Assembly: GCF_902809835.1 (NCBI RefSeq)
Contig: NZ_CADDWM010000015.1
Coordinates: 806,001 to 870,000, forward strand
DNA from: Agromyces sp. Marseille-P2726
GTDB taxonomy: Bacteria > Actinomycetota > Actinomycetes > Actinomycetales > Microbacteriaceae
Length of the DNA: 64,000 nt
Direction of reading: 5' to 3'
In this document: piece by piece, positions 17,551-26,630 of the stretch
Numbering within the stretch: position 1 is the first letter of the stretch
How the letters are laid out: each line of letters opens with the position of its first letter
Position numbers and translations under genes: made by a program
Notes under the pieces: model-generated
Told to the model about the DNA's origin: nothing
Databases searched by the model: none
The model's input: the letters and a program-made list of their open reading frames with translations, nothing else

Positions 17551-18965
17551 ATCCCACCCTCGAGAAGGCCCGCGTCGCGGCATCCGTCGACCGCACCATT
17601 CGGCGCATCACGACCGGCGCGGCATCGGGCGAGACGTGCACCCCCGACCTGGCGAAGGGCCCGTGGGAGTTCGACGGCGGTCCCGCGGGCTACGGGCCCG
17701 GGTCGTCGATGGGCGATGTGATCCCGGTCGGTGCCCCGCGACAGGGCACCCTGCCCGAGACGTACCGCACCGCCTCCGACGAGGAGCTTCGCGAGCGCAT
17801 CCGCGCCGCCAAGGCGACCCTTGGAGACCGGGTCGTGGTGCTCGGGCACTTCTACCAGCGCGATGAGGTGATCGAGCACGCCGACTTCACCGGCGACTCC
17901 TTCCAGCTCGCCAACGCCGCCATGTCCCGGCCCGAAGCCGAGGCCATCGTCTTCTGCGGCGTGCACTTCATGGCCGAGACCGCCGACCTCCTCTCGGGGG
18001 CCGATCAGGCCGTGATCCTGCCCAACCTCGCCGCGGGATGCTCGATGGCCGACATGGCCGACGAGTCGAGCGTCGAGGAGTGCTGGGAGCAGCTCGAGGA
18101 GGTCTATGGCGACCTGACGGCCCGTGACGCCGAGGGCCGCGTTCCGGTCATCCCGGTCACGTACATGAACTCGTCAGCGGCGCTGAAGGGCTTCGTCGGA
18201 CGCCACGGGGGCATCGTGTGCACCTCCTCGAACGCCCGCACGGTGCTCGAGTGGGCGTTCGAGCGCGGGCAGCGCGTGCTGTTCTTCCCAGACCAGCACC
18301 TCGGCCGCAACACGGCGAAGGCCATGGGGGTCCCGCTCGAGCGGATGCCGATGTGGAACCCGCGCCGGCCGCTCGGCGGCAACTCGGCCCGCGAGCTCGC
18401 CGACGCCCGCGTCATCCTGTGGCACGGCTTCTGCTCGGTGCACCGACGGTTCACCGTCGACCAGATCGCCGCCGCTCGCGAGGCGCACCCCGACGTGCGA
18501 GTCATCGTGCACCCCGAGTGCCCGATGCCGGTCGTGGATGCGGCGGATGCCTCCGGCTCGACGGACTTCATCGTGAAGCAGATCGAGGCGGCCCCCGCCG
18601 GCTCGACCTTCGCGATCGGCACCGAGATCAACCTCGTGCAGCGGCTCGCTGCGGAGCATCCCGAGCACGCGATCTTCTGCCTGGACCCGGTCGTCTGCCC
18701 GTGCTCGACGATGTACCGCATCCACCCGGGCTACCTGGCGTGGGTGCTCGAGGAGCTGGTCGCAGGCCGGGTCGTGAACCGCATCACGGTGCCCGACGCG
18801 GTCGCCGATCCCGCCCGGCTCGCGCTCGAGCGGATGCTCGCGGCGAAGCCGCCCGCCGCTCCTTCCGGTGGTCGAGGAGCGACGCCGCCCGCCGCTCCTT
18901 CCGGTGGTCGAGGAGCGCCGCCGCAGGCGACGCGTCTCGAGACCTCGGTTCCGGCCGGGGCCTGA
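17547..18965 (+). CDS. nadA: Quinolinate synthase A with repeat-derived C-terminal tail
   Basis: A 472-residue [4Fe-4S] quinolinate synthase that condenses iminoaspartate with dihydroxyacetone phosphate. Visible landmarks are VVLGHFYQRDEV, FCGVHFMAETA, the cluster cysteines in these and in HPECPMP and VCPCSTMYRI, and GTEINLVQRLA. The ATG overlaps the nrtR stop. The first 80 residues are an actinobacterial-type extension. The last 40 residues are odd: they contain PPAAPSGGRGA twice and are encoded by two copies of a dispersed intergenic-type repeat, so the native stop was probably lost and the reading frame extended. Catalysis should not depend on this tail. Confidence 0.95.
   Translation: MNPTLEKARVAASVDRTIRRITTGAASGETCTPDLAKGPWEFDGGPAGYGPGSSMGDVIPVGAPRQGTLPETYRTASDEELRERIRAAKATLGDRVVVLGHFYQRDEVIEHADFTGDSFQLANAAMSRPEAEAIVFCGVHFMAETADLLSGADQAVILPNLAAGCSMADMADESSVEECWEQLEEVYGDLTARDAEGRVPVIPVTYMNSSAALKGFVGRHGGIVCTSSNARTVLEWAFERGQRVLFFPDQHLGRNTAKAMGVPLERMPMWNPRRPLGGNSARELADARVILWHGFCSVHRRFTVDQIAAAREAHPDVRVIVHPECPMPVVDAADASGSTDFIVKQIEAAPAGSTFAIGTEINLVQRLAAEHPEHAIFCLDPVVCPCSTMYRIHPGYLAWVLEELVAGRVVNRITVPDAVADPARLALERMLAAKPPAAPSGGRGATPPAAPSGGRGAPPQATRLETSVPAGA
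18848..18944 (+). repeat. Dispersed GGTGGTCGAG-type repeat inside the nadA 3' end
   Basis: A 34-base unit occurs exactly at 18848-18881 and 18884-18917 (36-base period), followed by GACGCGTCTCGAGACC. The core GGTGGTCGAG...GCG and the end CTCGAGACC resemble the repeat at 45861-45937, where it lies between genes. Confidence 0.75.
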
Positions 18966-18967
18966 TC

Positions 18968-20557
18968 ATGGCACGCGTGCTGGTGGTGGGCGGCGGTATC
19001 GCCGGGCTCTGGACCGCGGTGAGGGCAGCCGGCGCCGGCCACGAGGTCGAGGTCGTCACGAAGACCGAGCTCGTCGACGGCAGCACGCGTCACGCGCAGG
19101 GCGGCATCGCGGCGGCCTTGTTCCCCGGCGACTCCGTCGACCGTCATCTCGCGGACACGCTGGCGGCCGGGGCCGGTCTCTGCGACCCCGCCGCGGTCCG
19201 GGTGCTCTGCGAGGAGGGTCCGGCGCGAGTGCGCGACCTCATCCGCTTCGGCGTCGCGTTCGACCGTGGCGAATCGGGTCTCGAGCGCGGGCTCGAGGCG
19301 GCGCATTCCCGGGCGCGCATCCTGCACGCCGGCGGCGATTCCACCGGCGCGGCGATCGAGGCCGCGCTCGTCGCCACGGTGCGGAACCGCGCGGTCGGCG
19401 TGCAGGAGCACACGATGCTCCTCGACCTCGTGATCGAGGCCGGTCGTGTCGTCGGGGCCCGACTCCTTGCGCCATCCGGACCGGTCGAGATGCCGGCGGA
19501 CGCGGTCGTGCTCGCCACCGGCGGCAGCGGATGCCTCTACCGGCATACGACGAATCCCGACGTCGCGACGGGCGACGGCGTGGCCGCGGCCTGGCGTGCC
19601 GGCGCAGCCGTCGCAGACCTCGAGTTCATCCAGTTCCATCCGACGGCCCTCGCCGCACCGGGCACGCCCCTGATCTCCGAGGCCGTGCGCGGCGAGGGCG
19701 CCGTGCTCGTCGACGAGCGCGGCGAGCGGTTCATGCTCGAGGTCGACGCGCGCGCCGAGCTCGCGCCGCGCGACATCGTCGCCCGGGCGGTCTGGCGGCG
19801 CATGGCCGAACAGGGGGGACGACCCGTGCGCCTCGACGCGACCGCTCTCGGGGCGGACTTCCTCTCCGAGCGGTTCCCCACCCTGGATGCCGCGTGCCGC
19901 GCGGCCGGGTACGACTGGTCGTCCGCGCCCGTGCCGATCACCCCGGCTGCGCACTACGCGATGGGCGGGGTGGTGACCGACCTGGATGGGCGCACGACGC
20001 TTCCCGGACTCTTCGCGGTCGGCGAGGCCGCCCGCACCGGCGTCCACGGGGCGAATCGGCTGGCCTCGAACTCGCTGCTCGAGGCCGCCGTCTTCGCGGA
20101 CCGCGCCGCACGCGCCCTGGGCGACCCCGTCCGTTCGTCGAGTGGCGCCGCCGCAGTCGACGCGCATCGAGATGTCGGGAGCGTTCTCGAGCACCGGTCG
20201 ACCGATCTCGATACCCGTCCTGCGTTGCCGGGCGCCACTCGACCACCGAACGTCTCGTTCGTCGACCGGGGCGAACTGCAGACGCTGATGTGGGAGCACG
20301 CCGGGCTCGAGCGCTCGGCCGAGGGGTTGGCCGCGGCATCCGATCGCCTCGCGGGCTGGCGCGCACCTGCGGTCGTCGACCGCCGGAACGCCGAGGACCG
20401 CAACCTCCTCGACCTCGCCCGACTCACCGTCGCAGCCGCCATCGCTCGTCGAAGCAGCGTCGGCGCGCACTACCGCATCGACGATCCCCATGACGCGGTC
20501 ACCCGCCCGCTCGGGCCGTCCGCCGTCACGACACCCGCACTCGAGGAGGCCGCCTGA
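18968..20557 (+). CDS. nadB: L-aspartate oxidase
   Basis: A 529-residue FAD enzyme that oxidises aspartate to iminoaspartate, the substrate of NadA. The Rossmann dinucleotide motif GGGIAGL is at residues 8-14, followed by the succinate dehydrogenase/fumarate reductase flavoprotein fold: STRHAQGGIAAAL, ATGGSGCLYRHTTNP, the active-site region FIQFHPTAL, the TPAAHYAMGG block and GLFAVGEAARTGVHGANRLASNSLLEA. The C-terminal helical domain is present. It starts two bases after the nadA TGA, without a strong ribosome site, so translation is probably coupled. The stop shares its last base with the nadC start (TGATG). Confidence 0.96.
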   Translation: MARVLVVGGGIAGLWTAVRAAGAGHEVEVVTKTELVDGSTRHAQGGIAAALFPGDSVDRHLADTLAAGAGLCDPAAVRVLCEEGPARVRDLIRFGVAFDRGESGLERGLEAAHSRARILHAGGDSTGAAIEAALVATVRNRAVGVQEHTMLLDLVIEAGRVVGARLLAPSGPVEMPADAVVLATGGSGCLYRHTTNPDVATGDGVAAAWRAGAAVADLEFIQFHPTALAAPGTPLISEAVRGEGAVLVDERGERFMLEVDARAELAPRDIVARAVWRRMAEQGGRPVRLDATALGADFLSERFPTLDAACRAAGYDWSSAPVPITPAAHYAMGGVVTDLDGRTTLPGLFAVGEAARTGVHGANRLASNSLLEAAVFADRAARALGDPVRSSSGAAAVDAHRDVGSVLEHRSTDLDTRPALPGATRPPNVSFVDRGELQTLMWEHAGLERSAEGLAAASDRLAGWRAPAVVDRRNAEDRNLLDLARLTVAAAIARRSSVGAHYRIDDPHDAVTRPLGPSAVTTPALEEAA

Positions 20558-21465
20558 TGACCCGCACCCGCGAGATCGACCGCATCGTCGCCGAAGCCCT
20601 CGACGAGGACGCACCCTGGGGCGACCTGACGTCCGAGACGCTCATCCCGAGGACCGCAACCGCGACGGCCGAGCTCGTCGCGCGGGAGCCGGGCGTTCTG
20701 AGCGGCGTCGAGGTGTTCGCGGCGGCGTTCCGGCTCACCGATCCGCGCATCGTCGTCGAGCGCCTCGCCGCCGACGGCGACCCGTTCGATGCGGGCGCCG
20801 TGCTCGCGAGGGTGCAGGGACCGGCTCGCGGCATCCTGACCGCCGAGCGGGTCGCACTGAATCTCCTGCAGCGGATGTCGGGGGTCGCCACGCTGACGGC
20901 CGGCTACGTGGCCGCCGTCGCGGGCACCCGAGCGCGCATCGTCGACACGCGCAAGACCACGCCGGGCCTTCGCAGCCTCGAACGGCAGGCGGTCCGCGAC
21001 GGTGGAGGGAGCAATCACCGTCGCTCGCTCTCCGACGCCGTCATGGCGAAGGACAACCATCTCGCCGTGCTCACCGCCGACGGGCGCGACCTCACCGAGG
21101 CATTGCGCGTGGCACGCGATCGGATGCCGCACACGGCCCACCTCGAGGTCGAGGTCGACCGGCTCGACCAGATCGACGCCGTGCTCGCCGGCGGTGCGGA
21201 CACGATCATGCTCGACAACTTCAGCACCGACGACCTGCGCGAGGGGGTCTCGCGCATCGCGGGCCGAGCCGTCGTCGAGGCATCCGGCGGCGTCTCACTC
21301 GACACCGTCGGCGAGATCGCATCGACCGGCGTCGACGTGATCTCGGTGGGCGCGCTCACGCACTCCGCGCGCGCGCTCGATCTCGGGCTGGACGTCGTGA
21401 TCGACGCGGGCCGGCCCGAGCCCGCCCGGCCGGCCCTGCAGACGACTGCGGAGGCGATCCCGTGA
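20557..21465 (+). CDS. nadC: Nicotinate-nucleotide pyrophosphorylase (carboxylating)
   Basis: A 302-residue quinolinate phosphoribosyltransferase, which converts quinolinate and PRPP to nicotinate mononucleotide. The family pattern is clear: EDAPWGDLTSET, LLQRMSGVATLT, RIVDTRKTTPGLR (substrate-binding Arg and Lys), GGGSNHRRSLSDAVMAKDNHL, and the C-terminal barrel strands VEVEVDRLDQ, IMLDNF and EASGGVSLDT. It is fused translationally to neighbours on both sides: its ATG uses the last base of the nadB stop, and its TGA lies inside the GTG start of nifS (GTGA). Confidence 0.97.
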   Translation: MTRTREIDRIVAEALDEDAPWGDLTSETLIPRTATATAELVAREPGVLSGVEVFAAAFRLTDPRIVVERLAADGDPFDAGAVLARVQGPARGILTAERVALNLLQRMSGVATLTAGYVAAVAGTRARIVDTRKTTPGLRSLERQAVRDGGGSNHRRSLSDAVMAKDNHLAVLTADGRDLTEALRVARDRMPHTAHLEVEVDRLDQIDAVLAGGADTIMLDNFSTDDLREGVSRIAGRAVVEASGGVSLDTVGEIASTGVDVISVGALTHSARALDLGLDVVIDAGRPEPARPALQTTAEAIP

Positions 21466-22607
21466 TCTTCCTCGACCACGCCGCGACCACGCCCGTTCGC
21501 CGCGAGGCCCTCGAGGCCATGTGGCCGTTCCTCACTGGCACGTTCGGCAACCCGTCGAGTCACCACGGCCTCGGCGACGCGGCGGCGCGAGCACTCGACG
21601 ACGCTCGCGCACAGGTCGCGGCGGTCATCGGATGCCGCGCCGGCGACGTCGTGTTCACGAGCGGCGGCACCGAGGCCGACAACCTCGCGATCAAGGGCAT
21701 CGCGCTGGCCAACCCGCGCGGACGCCACGTCATCGTCTCCCCGATCGAGCACGAGGCGGTGCTCGAGTCGGCCCACCACCTCGCCCGTGTGCACGGCTTC
21801 GACATCGAGGAGGTGCCCGTGGACCGGTATGGCGTCGTGCATCCCGAGGCGCTCGCCCGCGTCATCCGACCCGATACCGCCCTCGTCTCGGTGCAGCTCG
21901 CGAACAACGAGGTGGGCACGGTGCAGCCCGTCGGCGAGCTCGCCCGTGTCGCCCACGACGCCGGCGCCATCATGCACACGGATGCGGTGCAGGCCGCCGG
22001 ATGGCTGCCCCTCGGCATCGACGGGCTCGGTGTCGACGCGCTGTCACTCGCCGGCCACAAAGTCGGGGCGCCGAAGGGCACGGGGGCGCTCATCGTGCGC
22101 GGCCGGATCCCGCTCGAGCCCGTGCTCCACGGCGGCGGACAGGAGCGCGGTCGCCGCTCGGGCACCGAGAACGTGGCGGGGTCCGTCGCATTCGCGACCG
22201 CGCTGAGGCTCGCCGACGAAGGGCGGGCGGATGCCGCGGCTCGCGTCGAAGCGCTGGGCGAGCTCCTCGCGCGGCGCGTCCTCGCCGACGTGCCGGGCGC
22301 CATGCTGACCGGTCACCCCGAGTCACGGCTGCCCGGCACCGTGTCATTCGTCTTCCCGGGCACGAGCGGGGAGGCCGTGCTGCTCGAACTCGAGCGTGAC
22401 GACGTCATCTGCTCGAGCGGATCGGCGTGCGCCGCCGGAAGCGACCAGCCGTCGCACGTGCTGACGGCCATGGGCGTGCCGGCCGACGTCGCCCAGACGG
22501 CCGTGCGATTCACATTGGGCGCCGAGACGACGGCAGACGACGTCACGGATGCCGCAGCATCCGTGGCCCGAGCAGTGTCGGTGGTGCGCGGTATCGTCAT
22601 CGCATGA
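21462..22607 (+). CDS. Cysteine desulfurase of the nad operon
   Basis: A 381-residue class-V aminotransferase-fold enzyme of the NifS/IscS group, which removes sulfur from cysteine for Fe-S clusters. The PLP-binding Lys200 is in AGHKVGAPKG and the catalytic Cys323 in SSGSACAAGS; the TEADNLAIKG and HTDAVQAAG blocks are intact. The GTG start overlaps the nadC stop by four bases. Sitting last in nadABC, it most likely builds or repairs the [4Fe-4S] cluster of NadA, as known for the nadB-linked nifS of Bacillus subtilis; a general role in Fe-S or thio-tRNA synthesis cannot be excluded. Confidence 0.93.
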   Translation: MIFLDHAATTPVRREALEAMWPFLTGTFGNPSSHHGLGDAAARALDDARAQVAAVIGCRAGDVVFTSGGTEADNLAIKGIALANPRGRHVIVSPIEHEAVLESAHHLARVHGFDIEEVPVDRYGVVHPEALARVIRPDTALVSVQLANNEVGTVQPVGELARVAHDAGAIMHTDAVQAAGWLPLGIDGLGVDALSLAGHKVGAPKGTGALIVRGRIPLEPVLHGGGQERGRRSGTENVAGSVAFATALRLADEGRADAAARVEALGELLARRVLADVPGAMLTGHPESRLPGTVSFVFPGTSGEAVLLELERDDVICSSGSACAAGSDQPSHVLTAMGVPADVAQTAVRFTLGAETTADDVTDAAASVARAVSVVRGIVIA

Positions 22608-22675
22608 CCGATCCCACGATCCCAGTCGACGACGACGAGCCGGGCGCGCGCACGCGCCGAGCCGGCACCCGCTGA
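22604..22675 (+). CDS. Possible 23-residue peptide after the nad operon
   Basis: An ATG overlapping the desulfurase stop (GCATGA) opens a 23-codon frame, acidic then Arg-rich (VDDDEPGARTRRAGTR). It could be a translated tail peptide or chance. No family recognised. Confidence 0.2.
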   Translation: MTDPTIPVDDDEPGARTRRAGTR

Positions 22676-22930
22676 TCCGCGGTGCTGCCGCGACGCTCGC
22701 GGCCAGACTCGATTCCATGCATTCCGATCCATCTCGCGAAATGGGAATAGCGCGTTGACACGCTCCGGTCGACCTCACTGTTCGACCGCCACGCTTCGCC
22801 GCCACCCTTCCTTCGACCGCCACCCTCGACCGACTGAATCCTCCGACTGAACGAAGGCGCCCGACGCCTTCTGCGCCTCCGGCGCCGTCGTGCGCCGATC
22901 CTGATTGGACCCGTCTTGACCGAACGCGCC
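22676..22930 (+). promoter_or_regulatory. Upstream region of the MFS exporter with direct repeats and a hairpin
   Basis: No gene seen. It contains a perfect -35-like TTGACA (22755-22760) without a good -10 box, two copies of TTCGACCGCCAC about 30 bases apart (22782-22825 region), and a 7-bp hairpin GAAGGCG/CGCCTTC (22853-22871). These are candidate operator and leader elements for the exporter, but no regulator gene is adjacent. Confidence 0.35.
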
Positions 22931-24451
22931 ATGACCGACCTCGATGACGCCGTCGTGCCGGGGCACGACGATGCGCCGGCCACCGACGCCTCCCGCGAGC
23001 ACAGCGACGCCGAGGCGTTGCGCGGAGCGCGCAACAACAGGGTGATCTGGCTCCTCCTGTCCGCCACCTTCGTCGTCTTCCTCAACGAGACGATCATGGG
23101 CGTTGCGATCCCCCATCTCGTCGACGACCTCGACATCACCCTCTCCGCGGCGCAGTGGCTCACCACGGCCTTCATGCTCACCATGGCCGTGGTCATCCCC
23201 ATCACCGGCTTCCTGCTCCAGCGCTTCGCGACCCGGCCGATGTTCATCACGGCCATGAGCCTGTTCTCGACCGGCACGCTGATCGCCGCGCTGGCGCCCG
23301 GGTTCGAGGTGCTGCTCCTCGCCCGCGTGGTTCAGGCCACGGGTACCGCGATCATGATGCCGCTGCTCATGACCACCCTGATGACGCTCGTGGCGCCGTC
23401 CGATCGCGGTCGACTCATGGGGCGCGTCTCCATCGTCATGTCGGTCGCGCCGGCGATCGGGCCCACCATCTCCGGGCTCATCCTGAACTACCTCTCGTGG
23501 CGGTACATGTTCTGGTTGGTGCTGCCGTTCGCCCTCGTGATGCTCGTCATCGGCATCCGCCGCGTCGAGAACGTCAGCGAGACGCGGGTGATCCCGATCG
23601 ACGTGCTCTCGATCGTGCTGTCGGCCCTCGGCTTCGGCGGGCTCGTCTACGGGCTCAGCCTCGTCGGCGGAGTGGTGAGCGGCACCGACACCGGCTCGGC
23701 GTCGCAGATGTGGATCTCGCTTGCGGTCGGCGCCGCCGGCATCGCCTCGTTCATCGTCCGCCAGCTGTACCTGCAGCGTCGAGATCGGGCCCTGCTCGAC
23801 CTCCGCACGTTCCTGACGCGCAACTTCGCGGTCTCGGTCGCGCTCATGGTCGTGATGATGGCCGCACTCTTCGGCACGATCATCCTGCTGCCCGTCTACA
23901 TGCAAGACGTGCTGCATCTCGAGCCGCTGTTCACCGGCCTGCTGCTCCTGCCCGGCGGCCTGCTCATGGGTCTGCTCGGTCCGACCGTGGGCCGGCTCTA
24001 CGACCGAGTCGGGCCGACTCCCCTGCTCGTGCCGGGTTCCATCGTCGTCAGTGGTGTGCTGTGGTCGCTGACGCTCGTGAACGTGAACACCTCCCCGTGG
24101 ATGGTGCTCGCAGCGCACATGGCGCTGTCGACCGGCCTTGCGTTCATGTTCACGCCGCTGTTCACCTCGGCGCTCGGGTCGCTCGAGCCGCGCTTCTACT
24201 CGCACGGCTCGGCGACCGTGGGCACCGTGCAGCAGGTGGCCGGTGCCGCGGGCACGGCGCTGTTCATCACCGTGATGACCTCGCGGGCGACGACGGCCGC
24301 CGCGACGGGCGCCTCAGCCGAGTTCGCCGCGGCGGCCGGCATCCGCAACGCATTCCTCGTCGGCGCGATCCTCTCGCTCGTGGCGATCGTCGGCGCGTTC
24401 CTGGTTCGCAAGCCCGCCGACATGGCCGCGGGCGCACCAGCGGGCCACTGA
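22931..24451 (+). CDS. DHA2-family MFS multidrug exporter (EmrB/QacA type)
   Basis: About 506 residues with roughly fourteen membrane spans, the DHA2 layout of proton-driven drug exporters. The first span follows ARNNRVIWLLL and contains the FVVFLNETIMGVAIPHL motif; the A-like loop between spans two and three reads GFLLQRFATRPMF, and motif C is in the fifth span (SVAPAIGPTISGL). A cytoplasmic break around residues 190-200 and an N-terminal acidic tail are present. The start is uncertain: ATG at 22931 is taken, and a TTG at 22916 is also in frame; neither has a clear ribosome site. Substrate cannot be told from sequence. Confidence 0.88.
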   Translation: MTDLDDAVVPGHDDAPATDASREHSDAEALRGARNNRVIWLLLSATFVVFLNETIMGVAIPHLVDDLDITLSAAQWLTTAFMLTMAVVIPITGFLLQRFATRPMFITAMSLFSTGTLIAALAPGFEVLLLARVVQATGTAIMMPLLMTTLMTLVAPSDRGRLMGRVSIVMSVAPAIGPTISGLILNYLSWRYMFWLVLPFALVMLVIGIRRVENVSETRVIPIDVLSIVLSALGFGGLVYGLSLVGGVVSGTDTGSASQMWISLAVGAAGIASFIVRQLYLQRRDRALLDLRTFLTRNFAVSVALMVVMMAALFGTIILLPVYMQDVLHLEPLFTGLLLLPGGLLMGLLGPTVGRLYDRVGPTPLLVPGSIVVSGVLWSLTLVNVNTSPWMVLAAHMALSTGLAFMFTPLFTSALGSLEPRFYSHGSATVGTVQQVAGAAGTALFITVMTSRATTAAATGASAEFAAAAGIRNAFLVGAILSLVAIVGAFLVRKPADMAAGAPAGH

Positions 24452-24502
24452 GTCGACGATCGGGCGGTGCCTGCGGAGAGATCTGCGGGCACCGCCCTCG
24501 GC

Positions 24503-26233
24503 TCAGCCGCAGTTCGGTCGACAGGTGCGCTGCGAGAGCGCGTCGACCAGCACGTTGCCGAGGTCCTCGGGCTTCGACGCCGAGTACGCGCCACCCTTCG
24601 TGGCGTGTGCGATGCGCTGCATCGCGTCGAGGTCGGTGTCGGGGCCGAACCCGATCATGATCACGGGCACCGGCTTCGCGGGGTCGTCCATCTTCGCGAG
24701 TTCGGCCAGGAGCGTCTCGAGATCGATGCCGTTCTCATCCTCGTTGCGGCCGTCGGTGATGAGCAGCACCGAGTTCACCATGTCGGGGTCGTAGGTCTCA
24801 CGCACGCGCTGCACGGCGGCCAACGTCGTGTCGTACAGGCCCGTGGCACCGCCCAGGCGGTCGGGCAGCGACTGGATGGCTCCGACGAGGTGCTGGGTGT
24901 GCGTCTGATCGGCGAGCGGCGCGATCGGCACCAGTTCCTCGTAGTCGAGGTCGCCGTTTCGCGCGGTGGAGAAGACCCACATGCCGAGCTCCACCTCGCC
25001 CGAGAACTTCTGCATGGCGCCGACGGCCGCCTGCTGGAAGATGTCGATACGACGGAGGCCGCTCTCGCTGGGCTCCTCCATCGACCCCGACACGTCGACC
25101 ACGGCGAGCATGCGGGATCGCAGTGTGAGCACCGCCCACGCTCGCAGGATCTCGAGCTGCGCGGCGCTGTCGAGCTCGGCCGCGGCGCCGGCCGGGGCGT
25201 TCGTCGCGAGCCCGGGCACCTCCACGGTCCCGGTGCCATCGGCTCCGCGGAATCCGGCGGCGGCGAGTCGCTCGGTGCTGGCGCGGGCGGCCTCCTCGAA
25301 CGCAGCAAGCAGGTCGGCTCGAGTCTGCGCGGGGTCGGCGCCCTCGGCCTCATCGGAGGCTTGCTCGCCCTCCGCGTCGGCATCGGCACGCACCGGAAGC
25401 CGCACGAACGGGTAATCCAGCAGCACGGTGCCGTCGGCGGGATAGGCGGCGACGAGGGTCTCGGCGGGCTCGTCGAGGTTGTACGCGGCGACCTGGGCCT
25501 CGGTCGTGATGACGACGCTGGGCTGGGCTGACGCGCCCAGCGCCCCGAACGCCGCACTCGTGGATGCGGGAATCGACTTGCCGAGCTCGATCATCGCACC
25601 AGCGAATTGTCGCGGGTCATCTGGCGATGAGTGCCCTCGCAGCGCGAGGAGGCCCGCAAGGCTCGCCGACGAAGCCTCGGGGTTGGGCAGGATCGTGGGC
25701 AGTGCGCCGCCGAGCACGCGCGTCCAGGTGACCGGCTCCGACGCGATCGCGGCAGCGTTGGTGGCCGCAGCGGCGAACACGACCGGGCTCGTGGCGATCG
25801 GCTCGCCGACCTCGAGCTCGGGGGTGTTCTGGCCGAGCGAGGCCGCGGTGGCCGCCATCCGGTCGGTCCACACGCTCGACTCGGGGATCCAGGCGTCGGC
25901 GTCGACACCGCCGGATGCGAGGACGGCAGCGGTGTCGGCCGAGTCCTGCGACTTGATCTCGGTGCTGACGCACGCCTCGGATTCGGCGTCGAACTCCTCG
26001 GCGATGTCGGTGAGGGCGGGGGCGATCGAGGTGTCGGCGATGACGACGATCCGCTGCTCGTCGGCGCAGCCCGACTCCGCAGCCGCGAAGAGCGGGTTGA
26101 GGTGGCCGCCGACCCAGAGGAAGACTCCGGATGCGACGACGCCGACCACCGCGACGGCCGCGATGATCGACAAGACGAGTGCACGGCTCGGCAGCCTTGC
26201 CGGAGCCTTGATACTGTGACGCCCCACGGACAC
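24503..26233 (-). CDS. Membrane-anchored solute-binding domain fused to a VWA domain
   Basis: A 576-residue surface protein starting at a GTG. Residues 19-41 form one membrane anchor (ALVLSIIAAVAVVGVVASGVFLWV), followed by a periplasmic substrate-binding-protein-like domain (about 57-300, with IVVIADTSIAPALTDIAEEFDAE and TTEAQVAAYN) and a C-terminal von Willebrand A domain (about 370-565). The VWA metal site is intact: DVSGS with Asp380, a threonine in the TGLYDTT loop, and ITDGRNED. Such proteins occur widely in actinobacteria; VWA domains mediate metal-dependent protein contacts, often with MoxR ATPases, but no MoxR gene is adjacent. The ligand and partner are unknown. It is a single-gene unit convergent with the MFS exporter. 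Confidence 0.85.
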   Translation of the reverse strand: MSVGRHSIKAPARLPSRALVLSIIAAVAVVGVVASGVFLWVGGHLNPLFAAAESGCADEQRIVVIADTSIAPALTDIAEEFDAESEACVSTEIKSQDSADTAAVLASGGVDADAWIPESSVWTDRMAATAASLGQNTPELEVGEPIATSPVVFAAAATNAAAIASEPVTWTRVLGGALPTILPNPEASSASLAGLLALRGHSSPDDPRQFAGAMIELGKSIPASTSAAFGALGASAQPSVVITTEAQVAAYNLDEPAETLVAAYPADGTVLLDYPFVRLPVRADADAEGEQASDEAEGADPAQTRADLLAAFEEAARASTERLAAAGFRGADGTGTVEVPGLATNAPAGAAAELDSAAQLEILRAWAVLTLRSRMLAVVDVSGSMEEPSESGLRRIDIFQQAAVGAMQKFSGEVELGMWVFSTARNGDLDYEELVPIAPLADQTHTQHLVGAIQSLPDRLGGATGLYDTTLAAVQRVRETYDPDMVNSVLLITDGRNEDENGIDLETLLAELAKMDDPAKPVPVIMIGFGPDTDLDAMQRIAHATKGGAYSASKPEDLGNVLVDALSQRTCRPNCG

Positions 26234-26630
26234 TCCAATGCCCGGCAGTCGCCGTGGCGCCGCCGATTCCCTGTCTGAACGGGTTCCCCCGGTCAGAGGG
26301 GGAAGGATGTCCTCAATCCTAGGCGACGGGTCGCGATACGCGAATTTCGCTCGGTATATGGAGTGGATGCGTGATGCGGGTCGGATGGCCCCCAGCCATC
26401 CGACCCGCTCCCCCGCCCTGGCGTCGACCCCTCAGTCGTCGCACAGGCGCCCGTTCGACGGAGCCGCAGACTCGGCGTCGCGTCGTGTGAACACCACGGT
26501 ATGCGGCGCTCGAACTCGGTGCATAGGGGTTGACTGCCTGGGAACCGCACGCTACGTCCCGCGGGGGTGGTGCCCGCGTGGGTGCGGTGGGAGCATGAGA
26601 CGACTCGGAGCACGAGATCGAGGTGCCGCC
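26234..26630 (+). other. Intergenic region without a supported gene
   Basis: About 400 bases between the VWA protein gene and the phosphoribosyltransferase. The plus-strand frame through it is Arg-rich and lacks a start signal. It is locally less GC-rich around 26320-26360 (CGATACGCGAATTTCGC), where promoters for either side could lie. I see no RNA gene. Confidence 0.4.

Noticed and set aside
18848-18944. CRISPR or transposon end in nadA
   Set aside because: Two in-frame units related to a dispersed intergenic repeat; no spacers, no transposase and no target-site duplication that I can see.
22597-24205. Long minus-strand frames opposite the MFS exporter
   Set aside because: Their composition is that of a complement of hydrophobic codons (repeated His/Arg/Glu/Asp runs), with no start signal.
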